DNA from: Gnetum montanum
Lineage: Eukaryota; Streptophyta; Gnetopsida; Gnetales; Gnetaceae
Assembly: GCA_015680685.1 (NCBI GenBank)
Contig: MNCI01000003.1
Span: forward strand, 551,173-599,990
Direction: 5' to 3'
Length of the DNA stretch: 48,818 bases
Shown piece by piece: positions 35,117-46,985 of this stretch; the stretch's first letter is position 1, and each line of letters opens with the position of its first letter. The position numbers were made by a program, and so were the translations under genes. The notes below the pieces were generated by a model. That model made no database searches. It saw only the letters and a program-made list of their open reading frames with translations, and had not been told where the DNA came from.

Positions 35117-35980
35117 TGATGAATTGTATTTTTCCTAGCTTTGATATCAGATATCCAATATTAAGGGCTTATAGGCATTTTCTGATATGATATCATGTGA
35201 TGTGTGCTGATATATAAATATAGTGCTTGGGCACACAGTTTGGGCATAAGTTTTATGATAGTATAGTAGAGCTCTTGTAGTTTTTCTTCCTCATAGTTAG
35301 AACACTTTCCCAAGTGCCTATAGTAGAAGTCATTGAGAATACAGATCTTTATTCAAGCATTGTTGTACCTAAGCAAAACATTATGTCTACTAATAAAGAT
35401 GAGCTTTCTGATAAACCTTGCAGCACTTTGGATAGATTAAATATTTTATTTATACTTTTAATGTTTTATGCAATTTTATTTAATGCTTTCAAGTAATTAA
35501 GCTAAATTAAACTAAGTAAAGTTAGCTAGGCTAAATAGCAATTAATTAAGCACATAAGTATGACCACTTCAAGTAAGTGTATGACACTTGGTAATCCCAA
35601 CAATGCTTAACACTTGGTAACTCAACAACATTATACATGCTTAGGATATGTACGAAAAGTAGGACCTAATACTTATGTTAGGATTAGTTAAAGATTACTT
35701 AGTTAGTTAGATTAAATTATCCATTAAAAACTACTTCATTCCTTTATTTTAAGCACTAAGAACATAAAACATAAAAAATGATAAAAATTAGATGCCTCAA
35801 TTGCACTTAACCATACTTTGCATTTCACAAGTGTAACTAGGAAGATAATGACTGTAACGATTAGACTTCACTTCTTAGAATTAGTGTACTTAATGATTTA
35901 AGGTTTATGAAATTCATCTGAATTACGTGTGAATACTTGTGATTCATATGGCTAAGAATAGGGGTATTCACTACTCATCA
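35117..35980 (+). repeat. LTR shared by B (3' end) and B' (5' end)
   Basis: 864 bp, starting TGATGAATTG and ending CACTACTCATCA. TATA box near 35209; U3 with GATATC words at about 35150-35200. Because it is preceded by a 3' region and directly followed by a PBS, it serves both flanking internal regions. Confidence 0.85.
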
Positions 35981-36000
35981 TTGGCACTATTGTCAGGGAC
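35981..36000 (+). other. tRNA-Asp primer-binding site of B'
   Basis: TTGGCACTATTGTCAGGGAC immediately after the LTR. Confidence 0.75.
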
Positions 36001-36249
36001 CTTTTGTTTGATATGTGCACTATCTAGGAACTTAGTGAAAATCATTTAACATCATTGGAATGAATCGTAAGGTCACATAATATGCCAAAATAAAAAAAAT
36101 AATTATAACAAAGTACACTAAGTTTTATTTTTTCTAATCCCAAAATATCTTCTTCTCACAAGAGTGTTTCTCCATCTAAGTTTGAGCAAACATTCTATCA
36201 ACAAAGAATTGGACAAACATATCCTAAGTTTGGGCTAATACTATTCTCT

Positions 36250-38340
36250 ATTGCATAGATCTCCTAGCCATGGTTATTTTCATCAAGAACAATTTCACCA
36301 TATCATAGATGGGCTCTGATCAGAAATGAGGAAAACTCTTGGAGTCTATGCCCAAGGGTAGTTGTTAGAACTAAGAGCTCATCAAATTCATAGGCTAATT
36401 GAGCACATAATAAAGCAAGAAGTTGAGTTGAGAAAATGAGAAAGTGTAGAAGAATATAATAGGGATCCTGCCATCAAAAAGAGGGAGGTCCACTTTTGTG
36501 AAAATGAGGAGGAGTCACCACTTGATGAGGTGATGAACAAAAATACCTTTCTGATCCAAAAATCTATGTCTAAAATTTCAGCCAAGGTAGATAAAATGTA
36601 GGATTTTTTGGATGAAAATTTCCAAACTGCTCTAAAAATTGCAAAAGAATCAAGGGAGCAGATTAGTGATCATGATTGTAAGAGGTAAAGAGAATTTGAA
36701 CGTGCCTACCAAAGGGGTAAGGGTAAAGCTACTACAATAGAAGAAGTTGTGGAGACAAAATCAAATGATGATGATGGGTGTAACATTTGCCAATATGAAC
36801 ATCCTAAAGGATGTTGCCCTATCGTATCACACTTGTAGGATTCTAGGATGTATGCTATGAATCTTAGACTAGCATGAAGGTAAGCACCCAAAAGATTACC
36901 TTATCCTCAAGGCAATCCTAGGTAATTCCACCAACACCAAACCTACTATCCAAGTGAAGCTCCACCACAATCATATGAGCAGTACCAGCAATGGTAGCAT
37001 CCATAGTTGTGATGGATGCCATCACCAAGGTAGTAGTAACCTTACTAGCAACCAGATCCATATGGATACTATGTTCAACAACTTATTTCTCCACATCACT
37101 CTTCCATTCATGCCACCTTCCAACATCACTACTATCCTAAAGAGTATTATAGAACTCATTCTCCATCTACTAGAGGGAAAACCCCATATCCATATTACCC
37201 TTCTCATGCCTTTGCATATGTCCCTCCACCCTCAACCTAGTTATTACTTACTCTGTCAATGCAAGGAGAAATTCTACCTTATCTACAATTACACAACACA
37301 ACAAGGGTTATTAGCTTACAACCGACTCCTTAGCTAAGTGGTTTGGAAACTAGATCACAAAAAAGGCCTTTCTTTCAAACCAATAGCCCAACTAAACCCT
37401 ACATACACCAATGACTAGCAACCTTATTTCTCCATCACCCTTTTCATCTAATCCATTCGAGTCCCCTTCAAACCAAACACCTCCCAAACTGCATACCATC
37501 ATGTTAATCCATGTGGTAACTAATTGTGTAAAATTTAGCTACCTTCCTAAGAAATTATCTATTCTTGGAAGTCCCCTTATTTACCTTAAAATTTTTGGGA
37601 ATGAGCCTTACAAAGCTCTTCTAAATTCAAGTTCTAGTGTTAATCTAATCTCCCATTAAATGTATAAATCTTAGAGCCTACCTCCACTCAAGAAGAGCGG
37701 CATCTATCTCGAGTTGGGTGATCAATCCATCATTGTTCCCTTGGAACTAGTGGAGGACATTATGACTACCATTTTTGGGTGGTTCTACCTAGTTGATTTC
37801 ATGGTGATCCAAGTGAACAATTATAAGGGGGACTTTCAAATCATCATGGAAAGGACTTGGCTTAGCACTGTTGAGGCATGATTGGGGATCCAAGATCTTT
37901 TCCTTGAAATCTCTAAAGAAAATGCATTCCAAAAGATCAAGGAGAAGAAAGTTCCATGCATTGCATACAATGATACAGGGTGCAACTATGTGCAGAAACT
38001 ATGAGCCATTAATAGTGTATCTATCAAAGAATGCAGTTAGTGTGTTGACATATCTAAAATTCAAAGGTACTTGGTGCGTAGCAGCCACAAAATAGGAGGG
38101 CATCTAGTGAATAACAGTTAACCTTGGAAGTAGCTCAACAGTTTACATAGAACCTACTAAGAGCTTAACATCTGCCTATTTGGAAGACATGGATGAACTA
38201 GAGCAAGTTCATCACCAACTCTCCATTGATGAAATTGATAATACCAATTAGGGAGAGTTGGAAATTCCTAAAAATTTTAGACAAGATCTCCTTAAGTTAA
38301 AAACTCTACCTGCTAGCATGGAATATGCATTCTTGAAAAA
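36250..38340 (+). pseudogene. B' gag (N-terminally truncated) and protease remnant
   Basis: A leader of about 250 bp runs directly into mid-gag (YFHQEQFHHIIDG, then RKTLGVYAQG), so the capsid N-terminal half seen in A2 and C is deleted. The knuckle CNICQYEHPKGCCP lies near 36780, followed by the PQ-rich linker. The protease reads LLNSSSSVNLIS near 37618-37653, so Asp is also replaced by Asn, and ends near FQIIMERTWL at about 37836-37865. A stop at 37672-37674 falls at the same codon as in A1 and A2. The pre-RT linker ELEIPKNFRQDLLKLKTLP follows. Confidence 0.75.
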
Positions 38341-38459
38341 TGAAAGCCAATAATTATCAATGCAATTCTTGCTCCTAAATAAAAAACAATGCTACTAAAT
38401 GTGATCAATATATGGCCAATAGCCTTTGCTTGGTGATATCCCAAACTCACAAGGATTGA

Positions 38460-39640
38460 TCCTAGGATATGTTAGCATCTTATCTATATTGATCTAGCCA
38501 TGAAGCCAAAGAGGTAGTCGTAGTGGTAGTTGAACCCCAAATTGAAGTAGATCACTAAAGAGAAAATTGAACAACTACTCAAAGTAGGGTTTATCTATCC
38601 CATTGTAGATAGTGAGTGAATTAGCCCACTCGTAATTGTACCAAAGAAAGACAATCAGTGGTAGGTCTACATCAACTTCCAGCTATTGAATATGGCAACA
38701 TTCAAAGATCACTTTCCATTGCCATTTGTGGATGAGGTGTTGGACACCATTTATGGGCAATGCTATTATAGTTTTCTAGATGGTTATAGTGGCTATAACC
38801 AAATCTAGATCACACCAAAGGATTAGGCCAACAACATTCATGAGTCCATGGGAGACTTTTGCATATCGAAAGATGCCTTTTGGCCTGTGTAATGCCCTTA
38901 CCACATTCTAACGCCTAGTCTTAAGTATTTTTCAACAACAAATCAATAGTAGGGTGGAAGCCTTCATGGATGACTTTTCCACCTATGGGGTTACATTTGA
39001 GCAAGGCCTAGATCATCATGAGCAATTGCTTAAAAGATGTGTTGAGACTAATCTTTGGCTCAATTGGTAAAAGAGCCATCTGATGGTCTAGGAGGGCATT
39101 GTGTTAGGACACAAAATTTTACAAGCAAGAATTGAGGTTGGCCCTAAAAAGATTAGGATCATTCAAGGAATTACTTGTCAACCAAAAACTCTAAAAGATG
39201 TCTAGTCATTCCTTTGACACATTGGCTACTACTAGTGATCCATAGTGAATTTATCTAAGATCAAAAAACCATTGGTCAAGCTAACAAGGGAAGATGTTAC
39301 ATTTGTTTGGACCAAGGAATTTGAAAATGCATTTCAACAACTAAAGGAGAAACTCATAGAGACTCTAATTCTATAAGCACTAGACTAGTCCAAACCATTT
39401 CATGTCATGAAGGATGCATCGAATTATGCCTTTGGGGTTGTGCTTAAGTAATTATATGATAAGAAACGTCCATATTACATCCACTATGCAAGCCAAAGCG
39501 TTGTGGATGCACATCTAAACTACACCACCATAGAAAACGATTTGATGGTAGTGGTATTTTCTTTGGAAATGTTTAGGCACTATGTGCTTGGGTACAAAGT
39601 GTTATGCACATGAACCATAGTGTAATTCACTTCCTGATGT
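38460..39640 (+). pseudogene. B' reverse transcriptase and RNase H remnant
   Basis: RT motifs in order: HFPLPFVDEVLD (about 38710), FLDGYSGYNQI with the first catalytic Asp (38773-38811), KMPFGLCNALTTF (about 38870-38910, frame change nearby), and FMDDFSTYG with the catalytic Asp pair (38963-38989). FLDGYSGYNQI is typical of the Athila/Tat side of Ty3/gypsy. RNase H: FHVMKDASNYAFGVVLK near 39399-39449 and VVFSLEMFRHYVLG near 39548-39590. Many stops and several shifts; inactive as written. This is the only RT recognised in the window. Confidence 0.85.
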
Positions 39641-39929
39641 CATACAGTGGCTAGTGATCTTATAGGAATTCAATCTTACAATGGTAGATTGAAAGGGAAC
39701 TAAGAACATGATCGTTGACCATTTTTCTTAGTTGAGATGGGACAAAAAAGGAGGAAAACCTAATATCTGATTAGTTTCCTGTTGAGCTTCTCTTTGACAA
39801 GGCTATAACTGAACAATTATCCACTAAGTCAAAATGGTATGATGGCATTCTCACCTATCTTCTCACTCATGAGATTCCACAAAAGAGCTGGACCGCTGGA
39901 AGAAACAATAATTTCTTCACTAGGTATAA

Positions 39930-41086
39930 CACTTTCATGGAGATCAATAGACACCTCTACAAGCTATGTGCCAATGGCCTAGTTTGTTGGTGTGTCCCTA
40001 ATGCTGATCAATTACATGTTCTCCAAAATGCTCATGAGGGTTCTTATGGGGGCCACTATGCTAGGAGATGCATGATCATTAAGATTCTGATGGTAGGATA
40101 TTATTGGCCAACACTTTTCAAGCACACTCACCAATTTATTAGCTCTTGTGGACATTGCCAATGTAATGGTGGAATGATCACATGAATGGAGGGATCTCAA
40201 CAATGGATTCAACCACTAGAACCCTTCAACATCTAGGGCATTAACTTCATGGATTCCATCACATCCATATCAAATTGAAATGCATACATCAAAGTTTATG
40301 TTGACTATTATACAAAATGAATAGAAGTAGCAACTGTCACCGACTATACATCTTATACTACTTTTCAGTTTGTACAACAAAATGTTGTAAACAAGTCTAG
40401 TGTGCCCCATGCATTAATTTTTAACAATGGAACCCAATTTACAAGTACTAACTTTTAAAAGCTCATGCAATTCTTGGGGGTTGAGTATAAATTAACAACA
40501 CTTTATCATCCCCAAACCAATGATCAACTTGAGGCTACAAATAGGGAAATCACTAGGATCTTAATGAGAATAGTTAGCAAATATATAAGGGACTAGAGCA
40601 TGAAACTCAATGATGCCCTCTAGGCCTACAGCTCCACCTGGAAGCTCCCTATCGGCTACTCTACCTATGAGCTGGTGTATGAAAAATTACCAACTCTTCC
40701 TATTTAATCTGAGCTCTATATACTTTCAACAGCTTATGACCTTGACATTAACTTAAGCCTAGCATAAAAAGAAATATTAATGAATCTCAACCTACTAGAC
40801 AAAAACTAATTAGTGGCCTTATCTTCTAACGAGTTTCACAAGGCATTCAACAAAAAGTGTCATGACCTTAGAAATAGAAAAGTCAAATTTCAATTAGGAG
40901 ATAAGGTCCTCTACTAAAATCCCACACATGTGCCATAATGAACCAAGTTTCAAACATTGTGGGAAGGTCCTTATATTATTTTTGAAACTTTTTCTTCTAA
41001 GGCCATGGTGATCTACAAACTTTAGAGCCCAGATAAGAAACAACTAGTCAACATGCAACAAATCAAACCTTTCCACAAGCCTAAGT
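39930..41086 (+). pseudogene. B' integrase remnant
   Basis: The zinc-binding region has AHEGSYGGHYARR and CGHCQ (39937-40185, open). In the core, the first catalytic Asp position reads GINFMDS (Asn), the second reads IFNNGTQF (Asn, 40423-40425), and the Glu is kept in LEATNREI. The C-terminal part ends QLVNMQQIKPFHKPK, the point to which A1 is joined after its pol deletion. No chromodomain is seen, in keeping with a non-chromovirus gypsy lineage. Confidence 0.85.
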
Positions 41087-43010
41087 AAGCCAATGCAATA
41101 AACACCTCATTAGATGAACAACCACACTCAATCTTTCAGATCTCCTCCTTTCAACTTAGTTGTGGGGGAGATGGCCATCTATGCTAATTATATAGGTGGC
41201 TCCTTAGTTTTTCATCTTTTTGTTTTACATATTTTTATTTTACACCACTTTGTTTTACATCTTCTTTATCTTATACCTTTTTGTTTTTACTTTATTAATT
41301 TTTTTCAATATTTATTTTACAAAATTGTTAGTAAATTTCATTTTTCCTGAATATTTTACAATTTCTTGTATATTTTTCTTTATTTTGATGTCATTTTCTT
41401 ATTATGTTCTAATAATAACATGCCTTATTTCCAGCTGGGTATAGTGCGGTTTGCTTAATGTAGGCATGTGCCATCTAGTTATTTGTTTATTGGTGTCTAG
41501 ATTCTAGCTTTGAATTTTGTTACTAATAGCTAAGACATGGTTTCTTTTTCATGAAATAGATAGTGAGCCCACATCATCCACCCATCTACAAACTCTATGG
41601 TGTTTCCAATTTTGGAAGTGTAAGGTCCCTTTTCATTAATAAAACTTTAATGACCTTGTGACCTTAGTAGTTTCTAGACTTGGAAAGGATTCAAAGGTTT
41701 GAATAGAGTGTGACTTCAAGGGGACTCAATACTCTTTGTACTCTTTTACTTACTTGGATGCATGGATGTTTTCATGGATTTCTTACCATTCCATGTCAAC
41801 CAATAATAGGAAGTTAAATAAGTCTTTACATGGTGTGGTCCCCATTCAAAAAAATGATGGGAATTCAAAGCATACCTCATAGACAAAATAAACAAGCTAC
41901 AAGCACTGGTTATGGGAGTAGAAAGACATGTTAGCCATGCTTGAAGGCCCCCTCTAACTAAGGTCCTTTCTCACTTCTTACTTCTCTTTTCTTCTTGAAT
42001 AAGAAATGGTTGTTGTTCTATGCGAGCACTCTTGTGTCTCAAGGGGGTAGACTAGTCTTAGAGTGGTAATGCAAAGTCATTGAACATGATTGGTTTTGAT
42101 CTAGACTAAGGATGGATTTTATTAGGTCATTTAACCACAAAATTCACAAGGAACTTCATGTGACCTTAATCAAGAACTTCATTCCACTAACTCTCTCTCA
42201 TCCATCTATGTTTTTCATGCCTCACCTCATTGCTAGTGTTTAGGTCCTTGTTTGATGTCTTGGCTTGATCTGTCAAAATTCTTAAATAGTTTCTTCTTGG
42301 TTTTGTACTTAACTTTTTGTAACCATTAATCACCCATGATGCCCACAGACTCCTTGGTTTGAGGATATGCAAGGGCAACATAGGGCATGTGCCTGTTTTG
42401 GGAAGGATCCACTTACATACCTTTGGTTGGGTTAGTTAAGTTCTTTATCCTTAAGCATTCTCCTAATCAAATCCTTCTATGTGTCCCCATTAATGACATC
42501 CAATTGTGTGCATCCAATTGTTGTGAATTCTTTAACTCTTTTCAAGCATTTCATCACATGTGGCCTTTTCAAAATTTAATAATGAACTACTAACCATTTT
42601 TCCCTATTTTTTAGTCTTCCCATTAATGCTATTAAAATAATTAATTCACCATAATCACAACCCATCCAAGTGTAACTACCAACAGGATAAGGTACCTAAA
42701 AGCTATAAGTTACACATTATACACTAATCCATGATCTTGTTGTGATTGTAGTGGGAAGCATGGACGAGAGGCAGGACTATCATCACCAAGGAATCAGTAG
42801 TAGCATCATGCAACGAGGTCCCTTCATGATCATTGAATCTTCTTCCTTGTTCTTTAGCTGTTAGAGGAGTTGGATGTTAGTCTTGGCCAAGGTGTTCAAT
42901 TCTATTGTCATGAACACCCAATTTTGTAAAAGATTATAAATCCATACCCTTGGGCACTTAGAATCTTTCTATTCTATCTATGTTAGTTCGCAAAATAGGC
43001 CACAAGAACT
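41087..43010 (+). other. B' 3' non-coding region, no LTR following
   Basis: It starts GGGGGAGATGGCCATC (about 41164) with the T-rich TTTTGTTTTACA units, and aligns with the A1 and A2 3' regions and with 34510-35040. It breaks off near 43010, before any polypurine tract, and joins integrase sequence of another copy, so the 3' LTR of B' is missing. Confidence 0.75.
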
Positions 43011-44104
43011 ATATAATATGAAGAAACAACAATTTCTTCATAAGGCCAAACATTTCATAGAGATGAATGGGAACCTTTACAAGGTGTGTGCTAATGGCCT
43101 AGTTCATTGATGTGCTCCTAATGATGACCAACTATGTGTCCTCTAGGACCCTCATGAGGGCCCTTAGGGGACCACTATGCTAGGAGGCACATGAGCATTA
43201 AGATCCTAATGGTAGGGTATTATTGGCTAACGCTCTTCAAGGATGCTCACCAATTTGTCCACTCTTATGAATGCTACCAATGTGATGGTGGGATGATTTC
43301 TTGTATGAAGGGTTCTCAGTAGTGAATCCAACCATTGAAACCCTTTGACATTCGGGGTATTATCTTCATGGGTCCCATCACACCCATGTCAAATGAAAAG
43401 GCATACATCATAGTCACTATTAACTATTATATGAAATTGGTAGAAGTAGTAGTTGTCACCAACTGTACATCCTCTACAACTGCTTGATTTGTACAACAAA
43501 ATGTTATAAACAGGTTTGGAATGTCATGTTTACTAATTTTTAACAATGGAACTCACTTTATAAGCATCACCTTTTGAAAGTTCATGCAACATCTAGGGGT
43601 AGAACATAAATTAACATCTTACCACCCCCCAAGTCAATGATCAAGCTAAGGTTACAAATAGAGATATCACTAAAGTCTTAATAGGAATAATTAATAAATA
43701 TAAGAGATACTAAAGCACTAAACTCAACAATGCCCTTTGGGCCTACTGCTCAACATGGAAACTCCCTATAGGGTATTCAACCTATGAGTTGATGTATAGA
43801 AAACTATGAACTCTTTCTATTAATCTAAGCTCCATACACTTTCAACAACTTGTGATCTTAACCTTGACCTTAGTCTAGCATAGAAAGAAAAATTGATCAA
43901 CCTTAATGTGCTAGATGAGAATTGATTAGTGATCCTATCCTTGAATTAAGTGCACAAAGCATTCAATAAGCAACACCATAACCTCAAAATAAGTAAGATA
44001 AAATTTCAACTAGGAGAAAAGGTCCTTTACTAGAATCCCACATATGTGCCACAATGAACTAAGTTCTAGATGTTGTGAAAAGGGCCTTACATCATCTATG
44101 AAAA
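43011..44104 (+). pseudogene. Second Athila-like integrase fragment
   Basis: Aligns with 39890-40990 of B'. Visible are KILMVGYYW, HQFVHS, GIIFMGPITPM (first Asp lost) and LIFNNGTHF (second Asp is Asn, 43542-43544). The Glu position reads AKVTNRDI. Stops and shifts are frequent. It ends in a short repeated piece (CTTACATCATCTATGAA, twice at about 44088-44122) and then meets an unrelated LTR fragment. Confidence 0.75.
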
Positions 44105-44130
44105 GGACCTTACATCATCTATGAATCCCA

Positions 44131-44375
44131 CATATCATGCTTTATTTACATTTCGTATCATTGTTTACATTCTATTTACGATAACCCCAATGCTAGCCGT
44201 AGCTTACGCTCGGGGAAGTCCTTGGTTGATTTGCGTGGAAACCATCCAAGGCACTCTACCTTCATTTAATTTTCTAGCTTGCCCTCGGGAGAAGGCAGGG
44301 TTAGTTGTGGCTGCCCAATGATCTCTCGGTGTTTGTTTCCCTTCCAGCCTTACAGCGACGATTTAGGACAGTACA
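44131..44375 (+). repeat. LTR-like fragment H, left inverted copy
   Basis: CTTTATTTACATTTCGTATC through GGACAGTACA matches the reverse complement of 46278-46525. It is shorter than the right copy at its outer end and abuts the truncated LTR on its inner side. Confidence 0.8.
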
Positions 44376-44710
44376 AAGGGTGAGAGAGAAAATAATAAAT
44401 AAAATCCTATTCAATGCATTGCAAGGTTTATCCAAGAAGCTCATATTTATTGTTGTACACAACTTGTGTTCAGGTACAATGTTGCTCGAATAAAGATCCA
44501 TTCACTTTAGGACTCCTACTGTGGGCACATGGAAAATATTCTATCTCTGGAGTGATCAAACTGCAAGAGTTTCCCTACTTCTAACTCAGGATGGAGAAAT
44601 AAGGGAGAGCCACATCTTATTTATAGATATGGTGGCAGACCGCGATATCGTGTATGCGATATCACAGGGGACGATGCGATATCGCGGCTCATGCGAATCG
44701 CATCTCATTA
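44376..44710 (-). repeat. Truncated Athila-family LTR (element I)
   Basis: On the minus strand it starts TAATGAGATGCG, has a GATATC array (GCGATATCGCATCG, about 44640-44690) and TATAAATAAGATGTGG near 44625, then continues through GTGCCCACAGTAGGAG to the family motif CCTTGCAATGCAT. About 500 bp of the LTR end is missing. Confidence 0.85.
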
Positions 44711-45170
44711 GTTGGCAATAAAGGAAAAGAAAAGAAAAGAAAAGAAACATTAGAAAAACATAGGAAAAATTTAAATGAAATAAAGTAAAATATAGAAAAA
44801 ACCTATAAAATATGTAAGAAAGAGAAAAAATGTATAGACGATGCACAAATATGACATAAAACAAAAAGGTGTAAAATAAAAAAGTGTAAAAATTGAGGAG
44901 CTACTTTAATTAACTTAGCATTGATGATGATCTTCCCCATAACTGAGTTAAAAAGAGAAGATCTAAAATATTAAGTGTGGGTGTTGCTAGCACTGGTTCT
45001 CTTAGGCTCATGAAAAGGTTTGACTTGTTGCATGTTGATAAGTAGTTTCTTACTTGGGCTCTCAAGTTTGTAGATCAATAGGACCCTATAAGGAAAGGTT
45101 TCATAGATGATGTAAGGCCCTTTTCACAACATCTAGAACTTAGTTCATTGTGGCACATATGTGGCAAACC
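44711..45170 (-). other. Element I: end of integrase and shortened 3' region
   Basis: On the minus strand, ATGTGCCACAATGAACTAAG through TGCAACAAGTCAAACC matches the end of B' pol (about 40930-41080). Next comes a 3' region cut to about 300 bp, with the T-rich units and an (AAAAG)n tract at about 44722-44747. It runs opposite to the neighbouring 43011-44104 fragment. Confidence 0.75.
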
Positions 45171-46238
45171 AATGGATTGAGTTGATTGTGGATGATAATG
45201 GTTTAATTGTTGCATTGTTTGTGGAAAAGTAGGTTGTTGGGCTAACATTTGTTGTGGTGGGATGGTATTCAGGACTGAGACTACTGGTGGAACCCACTGC
45301 CTAGCCACATGTTGTGAGGCAACACCTTGAACATGTTGGGTAGGAGTAATCAATGGTGCCCTATGAATTTGCATCTGGGGTATGTAATGGATGGATGTGG
45401 AAGCTGGTATGACTGATGATATTCCAATTACTTGAGGTTGGAGGATTGACCCTGCGTTGGTTTGGGGGAGTTGTTGGGACTGTACTGGTGGAGGAATGAT
45501 GGAAGTGGATGCATCAGAGTGAATGTTATTGAGCATGGAGAAGATAGGAATGGAATGGGAAACAGGTGCTTGAATGTTTGTGGATGAAGAAGGAAACATA
45601 GTTTCTTCTAAGAAAGGATGGGATAATAGGTTTGTGTGGGCATGGGGGCTAATAGTATGGTATGATTCTCCATGTTCAGATTGGGCTGCAAAGTCATCTT
45701 CTTCATCTTGAGGCTCTATGGGAGGTAGTTGTAAGGCTTGACTTCTAGTCATAAGAAGTTGGGATATGAGTTTATGATGGTTTTCAGATAGTGGGATTAT
45801 TTCAAAAGCTGAAGGGATAAACTCACATCCTCCTTTATGGATGAATTCATATTCTCGCTTAGCTTCCCTCTCTACACGATCAATGGGTAGGTTGGTTTGG
45901 ATCTTAACACAGATAAAATTATATTTTTTGGGTGTAAGAGTTGCGTGAATAGGACCTTTGCCTTGTAGCCTAAGGGATTGGTGTGTAGGGCCTTGAGGAT
46001 TTATGTGTTCAATAACGGTTATAGATTTCGTAGCAGTCACAGGGTTTGAAGCAATTGGTAGTGTTACTAGGTTGACTTGGGAAGATTCCATGATAAATGT
46101 GAATGGACTAGGATAGACGAATGGAGTTGGATCATAAGCAGTTGTAATGTGGGGTGACACAAGCTTAGTGTGATCAACAGGGATGAAGAGACTCAAATGG
46201 GCAAGATGAATGAGTTTTGATAGGTAGTGAGGTTTTAA
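45075..46238 (-). CDS. Open frame of 388 codons, Pro/Gln/Ser-rich, unknown function
   Basis: The longest gap-free open frame in the window and the only long one free of stops. It is open from a TGA at 46239-46241; the first ATG is at 46091 (MESSQVN, 339 codons). The N-terminal third has a compact charged part (IDRVEREAKREYEFIHKGG); the rest is low complexity with Pro, Gln, Ser and His (IIPPPVQSQQLPQT). The last 30 or so codons run out of frame through the element I integrase remnant, so the true C-terminus is lost. It follows, in the same orientation, the LTR-like sequence 46278 to about 46985, so a first ORF (gag-like or accessory) of that element is likely. No zinc knuckle, protease or transmembrane segment was seen. 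Confidence 0.5.
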   Translation of the reverse strand, partial: LKPHYLSKLIHLAHLSLFIPVDHTKLVSPHITTAYDPTPFVYPSPFTFIMESSQVNLVTLPIASNPVTATKSITVIEHINPQGPTHQSLRLQGKGPIHATLTPKKYNFICVKIQTNLPIDRVEREAKREYEFIHKGGCEFIPSAFEIIPLSENHHKLISQLLMTRSQALQLPPIEPQDEEDDFAAQSEHGESYHTISPHAHTNLLSHPFLEETMFPSSSTNIQAPVSHSIPIFSMLNNIHSDASTSIIPPPVQSQQLPQTNAGSILQPQVIGISSVIPASTSIHYIPQMQIHRAPLITPTQHVQGVASQHVARQWVPPVVSVLNTIPPQQMLAQQPTFPQTMQQLNHYHPQSTQSIGLPHMCHNELSSRCCEKGLTSSMKPFLIGSY

Positions 46239-46277
46239 TCAATAACAAGAAAGGGCCCTTCTTCTAGTGCCACAAAC

Positions 46278-46985
46278 TGTACCGTCCTGAATCGTCGGTG
46301 TAAGGCTGGAAGGGAAACAAACACCGAGAGATCATTGGGCACCACAGCTGACCCTGCCTTCGTCCGAGGGCAAGCTGAAAAAGTAAACGAAGGCAGAGTG
46401 CCTTGGATGGTTTGCAAGCAAATCAATCAAGGACTTCCCCGAGCGTAAGCTACGGCTAGTGCTGGGATTATCGTAAACAGAATGTAAATGGAATGTAAAA
46501 AATGATACGAAATGTAAATAAAGTGTACTGAATTATGAATGAAGCATGAACAAAGTTATATTTGTAAAGCATAAACAGAACTAAACAATGTAAATGGGAG
46601 GCAATAATGAAATTGTATTATATTATTTTTTAAAAAAATGTGCATCGGTCAAAGCGTAGTTGCACAAGTGTGAATGGCAAGTCAAACGCCTAGCCCCGAA
46701 AAGATGTGACACGATGATGTGACGATGTGAGAAGAACTTGGAAGCCAAAAATTGGATGTGCCGAGTGCCCAAGGATTGCAAGTTCTGTCCTCCTTCAGAA
46801 TTTCCAATCTCTCCAATCTTTGCCTCTTCCTCTCCCTTCTCTCTTGCTGCTTTTGCTTTGCTTCTCTTTGCCTCCTCCCCTGATTTGTGTGAAGTGATAG
46901 GATATTCATAGGGTTGGGCTAGGGTTTGGCTAGGGTTTTTTGCTAGGGTTTTCTTTGACCAGGTTCAATGTATCTGTGCTGGATA
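46278..46985 (-). repeat. LTR-like sequence H, right copy (left boundary firm, right boundary uncertain)
   Basis: On the minus strand it ends GGACGGTACA. Its last 250 bp match 44131-44375 in inverted orientation. A TATA-like CCTATGAATATCC lies near 46910, followed by a purine-rich leader. An LTR is the simplest reading, but no matching PBS was identified; GTGGCACTAGAAGAAGGGCC follows the end. Confidence 0.5.

Noticed and set aside
46250-46275. CACTAGAAGAAGGGCCC (minus strand) as a CACTA DNA-transposon end
   Set aside because: No matching inverted CACTA terminus with 3-bp duplication was found on the left, and the position just after an LTR-like end explains it as well.
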